Below the pieces are notes generated by a model. The model saw only the letters and a program-made list of their open reading frames with translations. It was not told the DNA's origin and made no database searches. 64,000 bases of DNA from Anthonomus grandis grandis. Taxonomy: Eukaryota > Arthropoda > Insecta > Coleoptera > Curculionidae. Both the position numbers and the translations under genes were made by a program. Below are positions 1 through 10,870 of this stretch, piece after piece. Positions within the stretch are counted from its first letter, which is position 1. Every line of letters begins with the position of its first letter. Where the stretch lies: assembly GCF_022605725.1 (NCBI RefSeq), contig NC_065550.1, positions 26,540,262 through 26,604,261 on the forward strand. The letters are read 5' to 3'.

Positions 1-510
1 CCTGCTTCTTAGAGGAAGGGCTGCCGAAAAGTTGTTTGGAGAATTCCAGCTTTGGTAGCTATTCCCAGTAGTTTTCATGCTCCAGTTCCAACCAGTGTAT
101 GATATCCCTTTTCCAGGTTTTGTCGCTGACACAGCATGTTGGTTATGTTCCTATGAGTCTGTGGCTGGCCTCCTTTATTGGAACTTGAATTATCCTTCTT
201 GCAGCAACATGGTTGCCCATAGTCTGTAATAGGATTACCTCTGGCCTGTTTTGATTTTTGACAAGATTCTCCAAGCGGTTTTGTACAATCCTGGAGCAGT
301 CTCAAACTGTCCAGCATCTGTTCTTGGCGCATCTTCTCTCATCAGTCTGGATTCCTATTACATTTGCCCGTAAGTTTACTGTTTCCAGTAAGCTGAAAAC
401 TTCTAACTGTGTAAGTTTGGATTTGTCCATTCTTAGTGTCATAGGCCCAAGGTCCTGTATCTTGTCGAATAGGGCATTGTGTTTAACTTTCGTTATGATA
501 TTGACCATTT
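1..510 (-). pseudogene. Unrecognised decayed coding stretch
   Basis: Two overlapping reverse-strand reading frames (302-508 and 75-332) read on into each other through a frame change near 300-330, and base composition here is richer in G+C than the AT-rich flank after 520. The upstream part is charged and helical-looking; the downstream part has a Cys cluster (QPCCCKKD). I do not recognise the protein. The likeliest explanation is the decayed end of a transposable element ORF running off the left window edge. No start, promoter or terminal repeat could be fixed. Confidence 0.3.
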
Positions 511-519
511 GCCTCTAAT

Positions 520-1084
520 ATTGCTTTAGCGTACTGCTAGGTGTATTGTAGCAGTTGCAATTGTACCCAGTCATGTGGTCTATGATCTATTAAACATTCT
601 CTTACTGTATATAAGAGCGCGGCCTTGTTTGTACCAGGCCAATCTTTCTTTTAATACTTTAATTTTGTTGGACTCTAAATCAGTTATACAATCTCTAGAT
701 AATGAAACTTAGAGTATATAGGTAATGGACTTAGATATTGAAAATGGCTTTAATTGCCTGAAAAAAAATTTTAATTACCCTTTAAAAAAATTAATATTTT
801 TTCCAGGCTCTTGGATTGATTTCAATGCAGCTAAAGTATGTATTCCAATTATATGTATGCCACTTTTACACATTTAAAGTTAATGTTTTTAAGTAAAGCT
901 AAAACTGACTTAATTCTGCCTTTAACCGAAAACATTGAATATTGCTTTTATTACCTTAACGCGATCCAAAATTAGTCTGTCAAAAAATCAATATTTTTTA
1001 ATTAATATTTTTTATATTTAACACTTCGAAGAACTGAAAAAAAAATTGATTATCCAACTTGATCCCCCTAACCCACATTTTCAT
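520..1084. other. AT-rich non-coding stretch
   Basis: Homopolymer A/T runs and no reading frame with protein-like composition. I see nothing annotatable. Confidence 0.5.
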
Positions 1085-1380
1085 CTTAAAACATAAAAGG
1101 GATCAGTGTCCCTCCGATCCTACCGAAATTTTTCTCCGGTTGTTTTTGCGATTATCGAAAAGTTTTCGGTCTGACGCACGACAGGCACTCGCATGGGCGC
1201 ATCCTTAGGAATCCTACGGTCGCTGTTGATGGCCAACACCGCTGCAAGACTAAGCCGATTACGACGGCATACTTTGTGCAACGGCTCGCATGGTCAACTT
1301 CTTTCGCCCAAAGAACAAACGTTTTCACAAAGTTACGTTTCATGGCTTTGGTGAGTTCCGGAGTTTCTGGCTTGGGATGG
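1085..1380. other. CpG-richer islet
   Basis: A short block with many CG dinucleotides in otherwise AT-rich DNA. The reverse-strand frame 1152-1343 is open but shows no recognisable domain. It could be a conserved non-coding element or the remnant of an unidentified element. It is one of about ten similar islets in the window. Confidence 0.35.
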
Positions 1381-1544
1381 TAAGATGGTATTTTGCGGTT
1401 GTTTACCTCATGTAAACTAATTATGGACTTAACAAAAAAAACACGAAGTAGGAATACATTTTTTTAATTATTTAGAAGCATCAGCACTAAGTCACATAAG
1501 TTCATTTACTCCTATATATAAAAAGGGAGATAAATTCCGTATTG

Positions 1545-2610
1545 AGATATTAGTGTTTCAGAACTATGTGTTCAAACTTCTAGGGGTTATTCAGTGCAAC
1601 AGCAAAAAATATTTGTGAACAGGGACCCATGTTTGGAAAAGTGTCACTAAGGCACTACAGCCCTGCACGAGCAGCAGGTTTAGCTATTCATCGGCAGCTC
1701 TCTGAGACAGGAAAAAAAACCAACATGCATGATACTGGTGTTGCTCAAACCGTAAAAACAGTCTAATTTGAAGAGGAGGTTCTTCAGTGAGTTTCCGATG
1801 AACCATCAAGTAGCACCCGTGACTAAGGATATGAATACGAGTGACACTTCCGTCTGGCGGGTGCTACATGAGCAACAACTTTATCCTTACCACTTCCAGA
1901 AAGTTCAAGGATTAACTGCAGCTGACTATCATGAGCATAATTTTTCGTAGAAAATATCAGCAACGTTGGTCTATCAAGTTATGGGCAGGCATTGTTGATG
2001 ATTATTTAATTGGGCCATATCTTCTGCCAGAACTATTAATAGGGCGTTTCTTGGAGGAAGCTCTTCTCGAATTTCTGAAAATGTTCAATAGCAAATGTGA
2101 TTTCAGCATGATGGAGCACCCACTCACATTGTTGTGCAAGTACGTGAGGATTTAGCTCAGCGGTTTAGACACCGTTGAATTGCCATAGGTGGAGCAGTTT
2201 CTTGGCCTCCTAGACCACCCGATTTAAAGTCGCAAGATTTCCTGTGGGAGCATATAGTCTTTTATCTACGAAACTTTAGTAGAAACAGAACCAGTCTTAA
2301 TTGGAGGAGTTATAGCATTTCAAATCATTCAAAACGAGTATCAAAGTATTAGTCAAGTTCGCCGAAATTATGTACGACGTTTAAATCGGTGTATTCAGGT
2401 TGAAGGAAAACATTTTGAATATTTATTGTAATGATATCATGTACAAAAAGAAGAATTAAATGCATTAAATCTTGTTTAGGTAATTCATCTTCTTTCTAAA
2501 TTTGAACGCGTTTTAGGGCCGTAGTGACATTTTTCCGGACATGGGTCTCTATACTTTAAAGGTTTCTACTGTTGTACTGAAGTTTGATCCCCTAGTTACA
2601 AAACACCTTG
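1545..2610 (+). pseudogene. DUF4817-type mariner transposase relic
   Basis: Decayed transposase of the insect mariner group usually annotated as DUF4817 proteins. In order: a helix-turn-helix end with SVWRVLHEQQLYPYH near 1845-1920; the core strand IKLWAGIVDDYLIGPYLLP at 1974-2035; the second catalytic block FQHDGAPTH near 2100-2130; a third block WPPRPPDLKSQDFLWEH near 2205-2260; and the typical C-terminal arginine-rich helix ending near 2430. At least three frame changes separate the pieces, and the first catalytic Asp block between 1930 and 1970 is missing. The right end near 2604-2610 (caccttg followed by TA) resembles the usual caccctg-TA terminus; the left terminus is not clear. A second, less decayed member of this group lies at 60284-61840 on the other strand. 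Confidence 0.8.
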
Positions 2611-3350
2611 TATAGACCAATTAGTCGATTACCTTCTTTGTCAAAAGTGCTTGAAAGAGATATGAGGGATAGAATTATAAATTTAATGCTTTCTAAAAAT
2701 AATTCTAATGACTTGCCAAGCAAATCACAACATGGTTGTTTAAAGAACCTGTAAATTTGTTGAACACGAGCTTTGGATAGAGGTAAAATCCCAATAGGTT
2801 TATATCTCGATTTAAGCAAGGCATATGATAGGGTTATAAAATGTTGTTTCATAAGTTATTCTTGTATGGAATTCCTGATGTAACATAAAAGTGGATTAGG
2901 ACGTACTTAACTGTAAGGTAACAAAAGGTAGCTATTGGAATGGTTCATGATTCAGTTATTGCAAATATTACCTTAGGTATGTCACAGGGCAGTGTTATAG
3001 GGCCTTTACTTTTCATTATTTACAATAAACGACCTTAAAGATTTCTACGAGGGTAATAACTTTGAAATCGCGAACTATGAAATTTATTGTTAATTATTAT
3101 AATTAATAATAAATTGCATATTTGGCAAATTATTTTAAAATATGTAAACAGTCAAACTACAAAAATGGTATATCATGCAAATTCTGAGTCACATCATAAG
3201 ACAGGGCATTATAATGTATGGACAATGTAGGGACATAGGTAGATTATTTGTTAGTCAAAAAAGAGCAATTAGAACGATATTAAAGCTTAATTTTAGGAAG
3301 TCCTGTCGGGAAAAGTTTAAAGAATTGAAAATACTTACCATATAGGCTAT
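2611..3350 (+). pseudogene. LINE reverse transcriptase relic (jockey-like)
   Basis: Reverse-transcriptase remnant read in several frames. Visible pieces are an RPISRLPSLSKVLER-like block near 2615-2660, motif A as PIGLYLDLSKAYDRV near 2788-2835, the motif B to C lead-in as SQGSVIGPLLFIIY near 2985-3025, and a thumb block with SQKRAIRTILKL near 3255-3290. The YADD catalytic box and about 150 residues between palm and thumb are deleted. The clade cannot be fixed from this; jockey/CR1-like by motif wording. It abuts the mariner end on the left and a MITE on the right. Confidence 0.75.
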
Positions 3351-3353
3351 AAG

Positions 3354-3913
3354 CAGGGTGTAAATAAATAGATGCGAAAAAATTCAGGGGCTGATTCTTG
3401 GGTAAATTTTAAGAAAAAAACTTTATATGAACATATGTTTTAAAAGTCCTAACTTTTGAGATTTGGGGTGGTAAAGATGAAGAAAAATATATGTTCTTTT
3501 TAATACCTGTGAAACCCCTGTAGATATTTTAGTAATTTTTGGTATGCATTTTCTATGCATCAAAAGGCATTCTCTGAGACTCACTATTTTTTTTATTTAT
3601 ATTAGTGTCCGGTGCTAGATATTGATAACTTAAGAAATCGAATCATTAATTCATGTGCCGTAATTCAAAATTCTTCCTGAATTTTTTAAAAATGCCTTTT
3701 GATGTATAGAAAATGCATATCAAACTTTATTAAAATATCTACAGAATTTTTACAGGTATTATAAAAAAAAACATATATTTTTCTTCAATATTTACCACTC
3801 GGTATCTCAAAAGTTACGCCTTTTAGGGCACACCTTCTTATACAGTTTTTTTCTTAAAATTTACCCAAGAATCAACTCCTGAATTTTATTCGAATCTATT
3901 TATTTACACCCTG
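3354..3913. mobile_element. Fold-back MITE, family CAGGGTG (copy 1)
   Basis: Non-coding element with long inverted arms. The left end cagggtgtaaataaatag is mirrored by ctatttatttacaccctg at the right, and similarity of the arms continues for roughly 200 bases each side, including paired gcattttctatgcat-type segments. The right end is followed by TA (3914-3915); the left flank has the near-match TATAAG. TA targets and this terminus suit a Tc1/mariner-superfamily MITE. A shorter relative lies at 53331-53675. Confidence 0.85.
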
Positions 3914-5540
3914 TATATCCAAGGAAGTTTATTGCATTTTTTTTGAATAATGATTTTTTTGATGATATGCATATTCTACAAGAACATACAATTATACATA
4001 TCCCAAAATATACACACCTCTATATACTAAGAAGCGGTCATATTACTTACTAATTAACATTTCCAAGTATTTAACTTTTGATAACAGCTCTTAGTGAAGA
4101 TCCCGAAATCCATCAAATTTCTTAAGTAGTACATTTAACGTATCATTAGTTTCCATTGACGGAATTCATTTAATAATCAGTCGCTTAGTCGTGTTTTTAA
4201 GAACACATCCTGAGTTTCCTAGATTGCCACATACTTCGGGATGTCGAAATCTTCTGTAAGAAAAATCTAGTCCAAAATGTAAGACTAGAGAAATTATTGC
4301 TATTGCCAAGTCCTCTGATAACTCTAGGTGAGGCCCCATAAATTTATATGGCTTCTCATTTGAACTCCTGTTTTATATCAGTACATCAGAATCTATTTGC
4401 GTTTTACAGCATGCTCAAGGATATGAAATGTATGAGACAAGAATATCTTATATTTATACTTTATTTTTCAACTCTGATTTTCCTTTATGTTAGTAATCAA
4501 GTTTTAATTTCATATAGAGGATAGAGGAATTAGCTTTAAGAGAAGTATTTATGGAGTTTGTTAAAAAATCTTTGTCATCAACTGACTTATGACGAAACTA
4601 AAGAATGAAGACGAACTTCTTTGAATTTTAAGTAAGATATTTTAATTTCATGTAGAGGATTAAGATATTACCTTTAAATAGTTTGTAAAAAGAACTCTCC
4701 AATTCTGCCTCTTAATATGCTAATCTCTTCTTGATTGATATTTTGATCAATCTTATGTTACTTAACCTTTAATATTCTTTTTCGTACAAATGATTTAGGC
4801 CTTTGAATACAGTTGAAGACTCCAACTATCCAAGATATTCAGGACTTTACAACTCACCTGGTTTCAGTGAAATTATACTAAAAATGATTTGGATATTTAA
4901 CGGTTTTTGCTTTGGTGCATTCTTCCAATGAGAAAATTATTTGATGATGGATATGATTCATTTTTATGTAAACTGATATAACTAAAAACCTGCAAGAGAT
5001 AGTATCTATTTTTTACTCGAAACTCATGTATCGTATAAAAAAGAGAAGATAAATAAATTTGCTCCAAACAAAATGGGGATTTAAGAAAAAAATGTTTCTA
5101 AAAAAAGCAGTTCCGTGCAATTTTTTCTTCAAAAATATTTATTTAAAACACCTGTATGAACACCACTAATGAAAAATTTGAAAAATCTTTTAGATCAAAA
5201 AATGCTTTTTATTACTCTAAAGCCGTGTATTCATAAAAAGAGTTCATAATAGTTTGGTCATAAAGTGCCTTCCTTTATATCCTTCCTCCATTCCTTAATG
5301 TTAAGCAATGAAACAGTTAGAAATTTGTGATTGAAAAAGCTGTCCTTGTTATGACACTCTTTTCATGCTTTTTAAACATTCATGATTCTCATGAAACTCC
5401 GACAAATACTAAATAATATGAGGTTTCACCTCATCCACCCAAGTACAGTTACTCTAAAAGCAATATTAACACCTAAATATGATACAATAATAAAAACCTC
5501 TAACCACCCTTATTATTTCATATCTCGAAACACTACTTTC
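3914..5540. other. Non-coding, AT-rich
   Basis: No protein-like frame longer than noise. Loose recurrences of phrases such as tttaatttcatgtagaggat near 4507 and 4646 suggest an old, very diverged tandem repeat. Nothing else is annotatable. Confidence 0.4.
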
Positions 5541-5544
5541 CAAA

Positions 5545-5790
5545 ATCGTTTCGCCTCTTAACGATTAACTCGTATGATAGCCCCATAAAAGAAACGATGG
5601 TGGCGGTTCGGGGTTATTATCAGATTCCGTTGGGGCGAAAATCGCTCGCCGCCTCTCCCCCCCTCGTACGGATCCGAGCTAAGAGTGTAATGAGGCGAAG
5701 GGGTTGAAATTAAGCAAAACTTTCGGGGTGGAAGCGGGCAGGCAGAGAAAAGACAGACTTAGATCAATACTCGGATCTCGGATGGATACC
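5545..5790. other. G+C/CpG-rich islet
   Basis: Abrupt rise in G+C with clustered CG dinucleotides (for example near 5630-5660) between AT-rich flanks. No open frame continues through it. It looks like non-transposon sequence, possibly a regulatory or conserved non-coding block. Confidence 0.4.
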
Positions 5791-5909
5791 CAAGATTTTC
5801 AACTCAGACGCTTGAAACACAGTTGCATGTTATATACATATAAAATATAACAATAGTATTTATTGTAAAGTGCGAAAAACAAAAATTGATGAGGTAGAAA
5901 AAACTCACC

Positions 5910-7300
5910 AATTTTAAAAGCAAAAGTAGAATAAGCCATAAGCCTTCTAAAAAATAATAAATTACCTAGTGATGATGGCATACCTGCTGAAATAATAAAA
6001 CCTATGGGCGAGATTGGTGTTGATGCAATCTACAAACAGTGTGTTAAAATCTGGCCAAAAGTATGGTGTATATCGGCATGCATGCCGCTACATAAGAAAG
6101 GCTCTTCTACAGACTTCACAAACTACAGAACAATAGCGCTTATGTCACATGCAAGTACAATTTTATTTAATATCATAAATAACCGTTTAAAACCCTTTTT
6201 CACTTCCACAGGTTCCCGTGGATCAGGAAGGGAATAAATCCTGAATGTAAGACGACTATTAGAAAAAGCATATGAATTTAATCTAAAATTATATTTGTGC
6301 TTTGTCGACTAAAGCAAAACATTCGACTGTGTAAAATGGAAGAATATGAGGCTTATCTTGGAAAATATGGAAAATATTAAAACCTATGATTATTTTGCTT
6401 AAAAATCTTCGTAACAATAGCTGCGAGAAGGTGAAAGTCAACAACACGCTATCAAATTCTTTAAGTCTAAAGTGCAGTGTACGACGTGGCTGTATTGTGT
6501 TACCGATACTCTTCAATATGTACGAAAAGTATATAATGAAAAAAGTTCTATAAGGCTGGCAAGGAGGATTAACCATAGAAATCATAGAAAAGAACTACTA
6601 TAATCTTATAATAATCTTAAATATGCAGTGCCACCTTAATACTAGTTCGTTCGGAAATAATCACGGAAATCATGAGAAAATTGGATATAAAATCAGCAGA
6701 GAATATAATATTACGTTAAACAAAAAAAAAATCGAAAATTAGGATAAAACGCAACCCTGCCAAAAATGTATAACTATTTAGGATCACTTGTCACAAACAA
6801 AGACGGCTGTCTTGGAGAAATCATACGCAGACTCAATAATAATACTAACTGGAATATGAAAACACTGAAATATATCAACGCAACAAACTAAACCTATGCC
6901 TCTGAGACCTGAACTTTAAAATTGTCAATCGAAGAATAATAGATGATTTTAAAATATGAACCCACAAAAGAATGGGGTAAACAAAATATATAGAACAACG
7001 TACTAACGTGTTAATTCTTAAGAAATTAAAAATCTTTACAAGGCTATCAACCAGGCTATAAATCATACCTACGGTATTTTGGACATTTTTCAAGAAGAAC
7101 GAATGGATTGGAAAAATTATCAAAGGTAAAAGTTCAAGAGTAAGGTCTCCAACGTGCTGGATGTATCAAACCAAAGAAATCATTGGTCACGGTCTGCAAT
7201 AAGCGTCTCTTGCAGCTCAAGACAGAGAAGGATCGAGAGCTACAGTCCGAATAAAGGATATATGATGGCACCATATTCTCTCGAGGCTAAAGGGAGAGAG
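5910..7300 (+). pseudogene. RTE-like LINE reverse transcriptase relic
   Basis: Degenerate forward-strand ORF2 of the RTE-like type that insect annotations often call craniofacial development protein 2-like. Landmarks: DDGIPAEIIKPMGEIG from about 5970; WCISACMPLHKKGSSTDFTNYRTIAL near 6065-6135 (fingers); a FVD motif A area near 6300; the template-switch block with GCIVLPILFNMY near 6490-6520, which needs a frame change; YLGSLVTNKDG near 6775; and the end domain with FGHFSRRTNGLEKL near 7080-7120, then the arginine-rich tail to about 7270. Many stops and frameshifts; the YADD box is lost. A second relic of the same kind is at 14040-15085, and an endonuclease piece at 40223-40560. Confidence 0.75.
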
Positions 7301-7309
7301 ATAAATTGA

Positions 7310-7720
7310 TAGCTCAATTTATTCGCCACTCTTTGTGGCAATACCTACTTTTTTATATAGTATTTAGTAACATTTTTTAGTTTAGTCCTAGTTTCGAAGA
7401 TATTTAAAGTAATTACAATGTCTCAAGACAAAAAAACATTAATACTTTAAACTACCTAACTAATACTTAACTTTAAAGAATATTTTTGAGTAATAACCGA
7501 TGGATTAGGAAGGGGTAAGATGCGCTTATACACTAGCCACCCCGTTCCCCTGGTATGATGTTGTGGATCATATCCCCCGATATGATACTGTGGATTTAAT
7601 TTTCTTTTATAAATTAAAAGGATTTTATGTAGTTAATATTTAATAATAAAAATACCTCATCCAATCTCTTTATACTTATATTTTTGACGAATTTTTAATA
7701 TATTTTTAAGCCTGATCATG
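7310..7720. other. Non-coding stretch with short direct repeat
   Basis: AT-rich DNA. Near 7553-7600 the phrase tatgat-(gt/ac)-tgtggat occurs twice about 30 bases apart around ccccc, giving a small repeat. No coding signal. Confidence 0.4.
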
Positions 7721-7728
7721 TTTTAAGC

Positions 7729-7780
7729 CACAGATATAACTAGCTAACGCAAGTTATTGCGTTAGCTAGTTATATCTGTG
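7729..7780. repeat. Perfect 24-bp inverted repeat (hairpin)
   Basis: Arms 7729-7752 and 7757-7780 are exact reverse complements (each begins or ends cacagatataac / gttatatctgtg) with a 4-base spacer gtta. Weaker complementarity (ttttaag / tttaaac) continues outwards. The arms carry no mismatch although neighbouring elements are heavily decayed, so the palindrome is recent, under correction, or maintained. Confidence 0.95.
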
Positions 7781-8598
7781 TTTAAACTAAGCTAGTAATC
7801 CGTAGCTATACTAATAGATTTATAATACTTTTTAAACGATTTCTGTTTGTAGTTTGTAGTAGTGTATCTGTATAGAATTTTTTTGCGAAAACTACAAAAA
7901 AGTGATTTTTGGCAACTTTGGCGCCCTCTATTTTTATTAATGGTATTAACAAAATAGAATTTTCAAATATAGAGTCATATTACAAATAACACGTCAATTT
8001 ACAAAAAATAAAAAAAAAACTAAAAAAGTATCATCTTATGTAAAAAAATGCAAGAGGTAAAGATTATAACTCCATTTTTCTTATTAGATTTTTTTCAGTT
8101 TTTCATTAAATGGAAAATGTTAAAACAAAAAGCAAGTTCACATTCTAGGGTACCCTACAAACACTAAGACTAAGTAAACCTAGACCCTACCTAAAAAAAC
8201 TAAGACCTACCTAAAACACTAAGTAATTTAATAGATCAGTACCAAGTCCATTAAAATTATGCATTTATTTGTATCTTTAAACAATTAATATCAGATGTAA
8301 GAAATTCAAATTACAGCATATCGTATAAAAGCAGGTGAAAGTTAATATACAGGATTTACTAAAGGAGACTTGTTTATTTGAGTAATTTTTTTAGTATGCA
8401 TTCCATATATTTGTTTTAAATTTATAGACTTTATTATTTATAAACCAGACAACAGGAGGACTTTGTATTGATGGGTAGACATATTTCAAACAGAATGACA
8501 AACACTATTCTACACAAAGGTCTTTTATATTTTATTGAATTACCCATTAATATATAGAACTGTAGAAGCCTAATTATGTTCAGAAAAACATTGAAAAG
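7781..8598. other. Non-coding AT-rich DNA
   Basis: No coding frame. Near 8150-8225 the phrases ctaagac and ctacctaaa recur in a short low-copy tandem. Nothing else is supported. Confidence 0.4.
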
Positions 8599-8660
8599 AC
8601 ATATATATATATATATATGTCTTTACATATGTATATATATATATATATATATACATATGT
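8599..8660. repeat. (AT)n microsatellite, self-complementary
   Basis: Two AT-dinucleotide runs (8601-8619 and about 8633-8652) around gtctttacatatg form a self-complementary tract. A further (AT)n run lies at about 9283-9308. Confidence 0.9.
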
Positions 8661-9104
8661 AAGTGTCTTATATTTTAATTGTCTTTCTTTGTGTCTTTTA
8701 TTTCTACACTTCTTAGTATCGTTTTTATCTGTGCATATGTTTTATGTCTATTTTTTTATATTTGTGTAGTTTAACGTTATATTTTACTCTTTTATTATTT
8801 ATTTGCTTACTTTTATTTTTACTTTTTAGATTTTCTAGTTTTATCAAGATATTGTAAATATGTTTTTAAAAATTATAATATATATTATTGTACTTATATG
8901 CAGCAATATGCTAAATAAATAAACATTATTATTTCTTTAATATGAACTCGTTAAAAATACAGGATCATGTTACAATTAAATAAATAATAGAATAAATTGA
9001 TTTTATTTTTCGATTACGGATATGGTTTATTAAGAATAAGTATAATATAATTATTGAATTACTAAACTGGATATCCTGTATACTTTTTGTGTTGGTTTCA
9101 TTTA
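8661..9104. other. Possible LINE 3' tail and AT-rich DNA
   Basis: The stretch 8660-8935 is T-rich and ends with aaataaataaac-like short repeats, the style of a LINE 3' untranslated end, but no coding part is attached. The rest is featureless. Confidence 0.25.
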
Positions 9105-9277
9105 TCATTGGTCATTTGGATTTTAGACTTTGTAAAAAGTTTTAGTAGTACAAAGCATAAAATCTTATTAAAGTACAACCAGTAATATAAAATATATAAA
9201 TAGTTAATATTGAAAATAGGGATGCCAATAACAAAACTTGCCATTTCTTTTTAAGAAGCCATCCTATATATTTTTTA

Positions 9278-9308
<31 letters not shown>

Positions 9309-9500
9309 GTCTTTAAGATTTTAAATCATTGGTCACGTGAATTTTAAAAAAATTTAATTAGTTATTATAAAGCATAAAATCCTATAAATGTACAAGAAAA
9401 TATATAAAATATCTGGAAATTTAATATTGAAAATAGGCAAATAACAAAATACAATAACAAAGCTTGCCATTTCCTTTTAAGGAGCCATCCTGTTTAGTTA
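9105..9500. repeat. Diverged tandem duplication, about 220-bp period
   Basis: The segment from cattggtcat (9105) to gaagccatcct (about 9266) is repeated, with substitutions, from cattggtcac (about 9326) to ggagccatcct (about 9491). Shared blocks include acaaagcataaaatc versus ataaagcataaaatc, and cttgccattt. The second (AT)n run lies between them. Confidence 0.75.
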
Positions 9501-10605
9501 ATTTAGCAAATCATTTATAGATTTGCTTAGATATCATAGTATAAAGGATTTTTATAATAATACGAATTTTAATATTTTACTATGTTATTAGTTAGTGCAT
9601 AACTTAAATAGGTCTGGTGCTGATCCTAAAATGATTATTTGGTACACTACGAACTTGGCTACCAACTAATATAAAATTAAACTATAAGTAATTCTTGTAA
9701 TTGTTTTTTTAGTATTTGATACTATCTTTTGCACTAGTATGAATAAATTTTATTTTAAGCTTAAGTACCAGAACAAGATGTAGATTTACATTAAAAAATA
9801 TATTTTTTTAATATAATTGCTAGGGCATCTTTTACAAAGTATACCAATTTTCAATTAACTTTAACGAGTTGCAAGATCCTCTAAAGTATAAAGTTAGGCA
9901 ATAACCAACAAAGCCATAACTACTAAGTAATAGATTCATGTGACCCTAAAAAAAAGACAAAAATTACTTTAAAACCACTAATACTTTAGGAATTACCCTT
10001 TAATTCAATTTTTTTTCTTATTATCTTGAACTGTACAAATTCAAAAGCTCAAATAATTATTTACCCTCGATGTTGCTTACGTAAAGGGTATATATAACCT
10101 TCCTGTAATCAAAAGGAAAACTAAAATTTCTTGTTTTAGGCTGAATGGAACGTAATTTAACTTTTGAATGCTTCATTTATAATCTGACAGGTGATAAGGC
10201 TTATAGTTAATATTTTATTGGATTATTTATTTAATGTATTTCCAACAATAACTGAAAAATGTTTACTATAATTTCATTTAAGTTATGCATCGGCATTATA
10301 TAAAAACTCTTTGTAATATTTTGTTGTTTTGATTTAATTTTTTGTTTAGTTGCTTTAGGATTGTATATAAAATAATTTTGACGATATTTCTTTTTATCTG
10401 TTCTTCCTATTCTCATTCAGATCTTTAGCATGTTGGAAAAATTTCAATTTTTTGCTAAACATTATTTCAACTATACAGTATTTCTATAATCCTAGAATAT
10501 TACCCTACAAATTAAGTAAATATGCCAAAAATATTAGGATTGTTGGATATATAAACAATTATAATACCAAAAAAAAAATAAATAAAAGTTTAAAACTTCT
10601 CGCCC
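9501..10605. other. Non-coding AT-rich DNA
   Basis: No coding signal. Contains one copy of the recurring phrase catttaagttatgca near 10273. The reverse-strand frame 10231-10416 is low complexity (Lys, Ile, Asn) and is not a gene. Confidence 0.4.
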
Positions 10606-10870
10606 CATCTATTAATGGGTAGACAAAACTACCCTTTCAAAAAACCCTCGCGCTTTAAAACTGGAACTTCTCCCTTTTATTCCCGTTTCGTCGTCGCGTT
10701 TTTTCCCTTAACGGTCACGGGGTAGCGCTGCCGGTCGAGCTTAGGGAAAAACTCGAAAGTGGCGGGGATGGAGGAGGGTGGAGAAGTTTAGAAACTCTTT
10801 AGCCCCGCCTTCGAACATGGCCTCCTAGGATGTGAGAGTTGTCGGAAACTTGGAAGTTTTCATGGGAACT
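10606..10870. other. G+C/CpG-rich islet
   Basis: Sharply bounded G+C-rich block with clustered CG dinucleotides (gtcgtcgcg near 10690; gccggtcgagc near 10730). The forward frame 10832-11101 begins here but runs on into AT-rich DNA with no domain, so I do not call it. Confidence 0.4.

Noticed and set aside
2592..2852. Open reverse-strand frame of 86 residues
   Set aside because: It is the antisense of a forward LINE reverse transcriptase block (SKAYDRV motif on the + strand).
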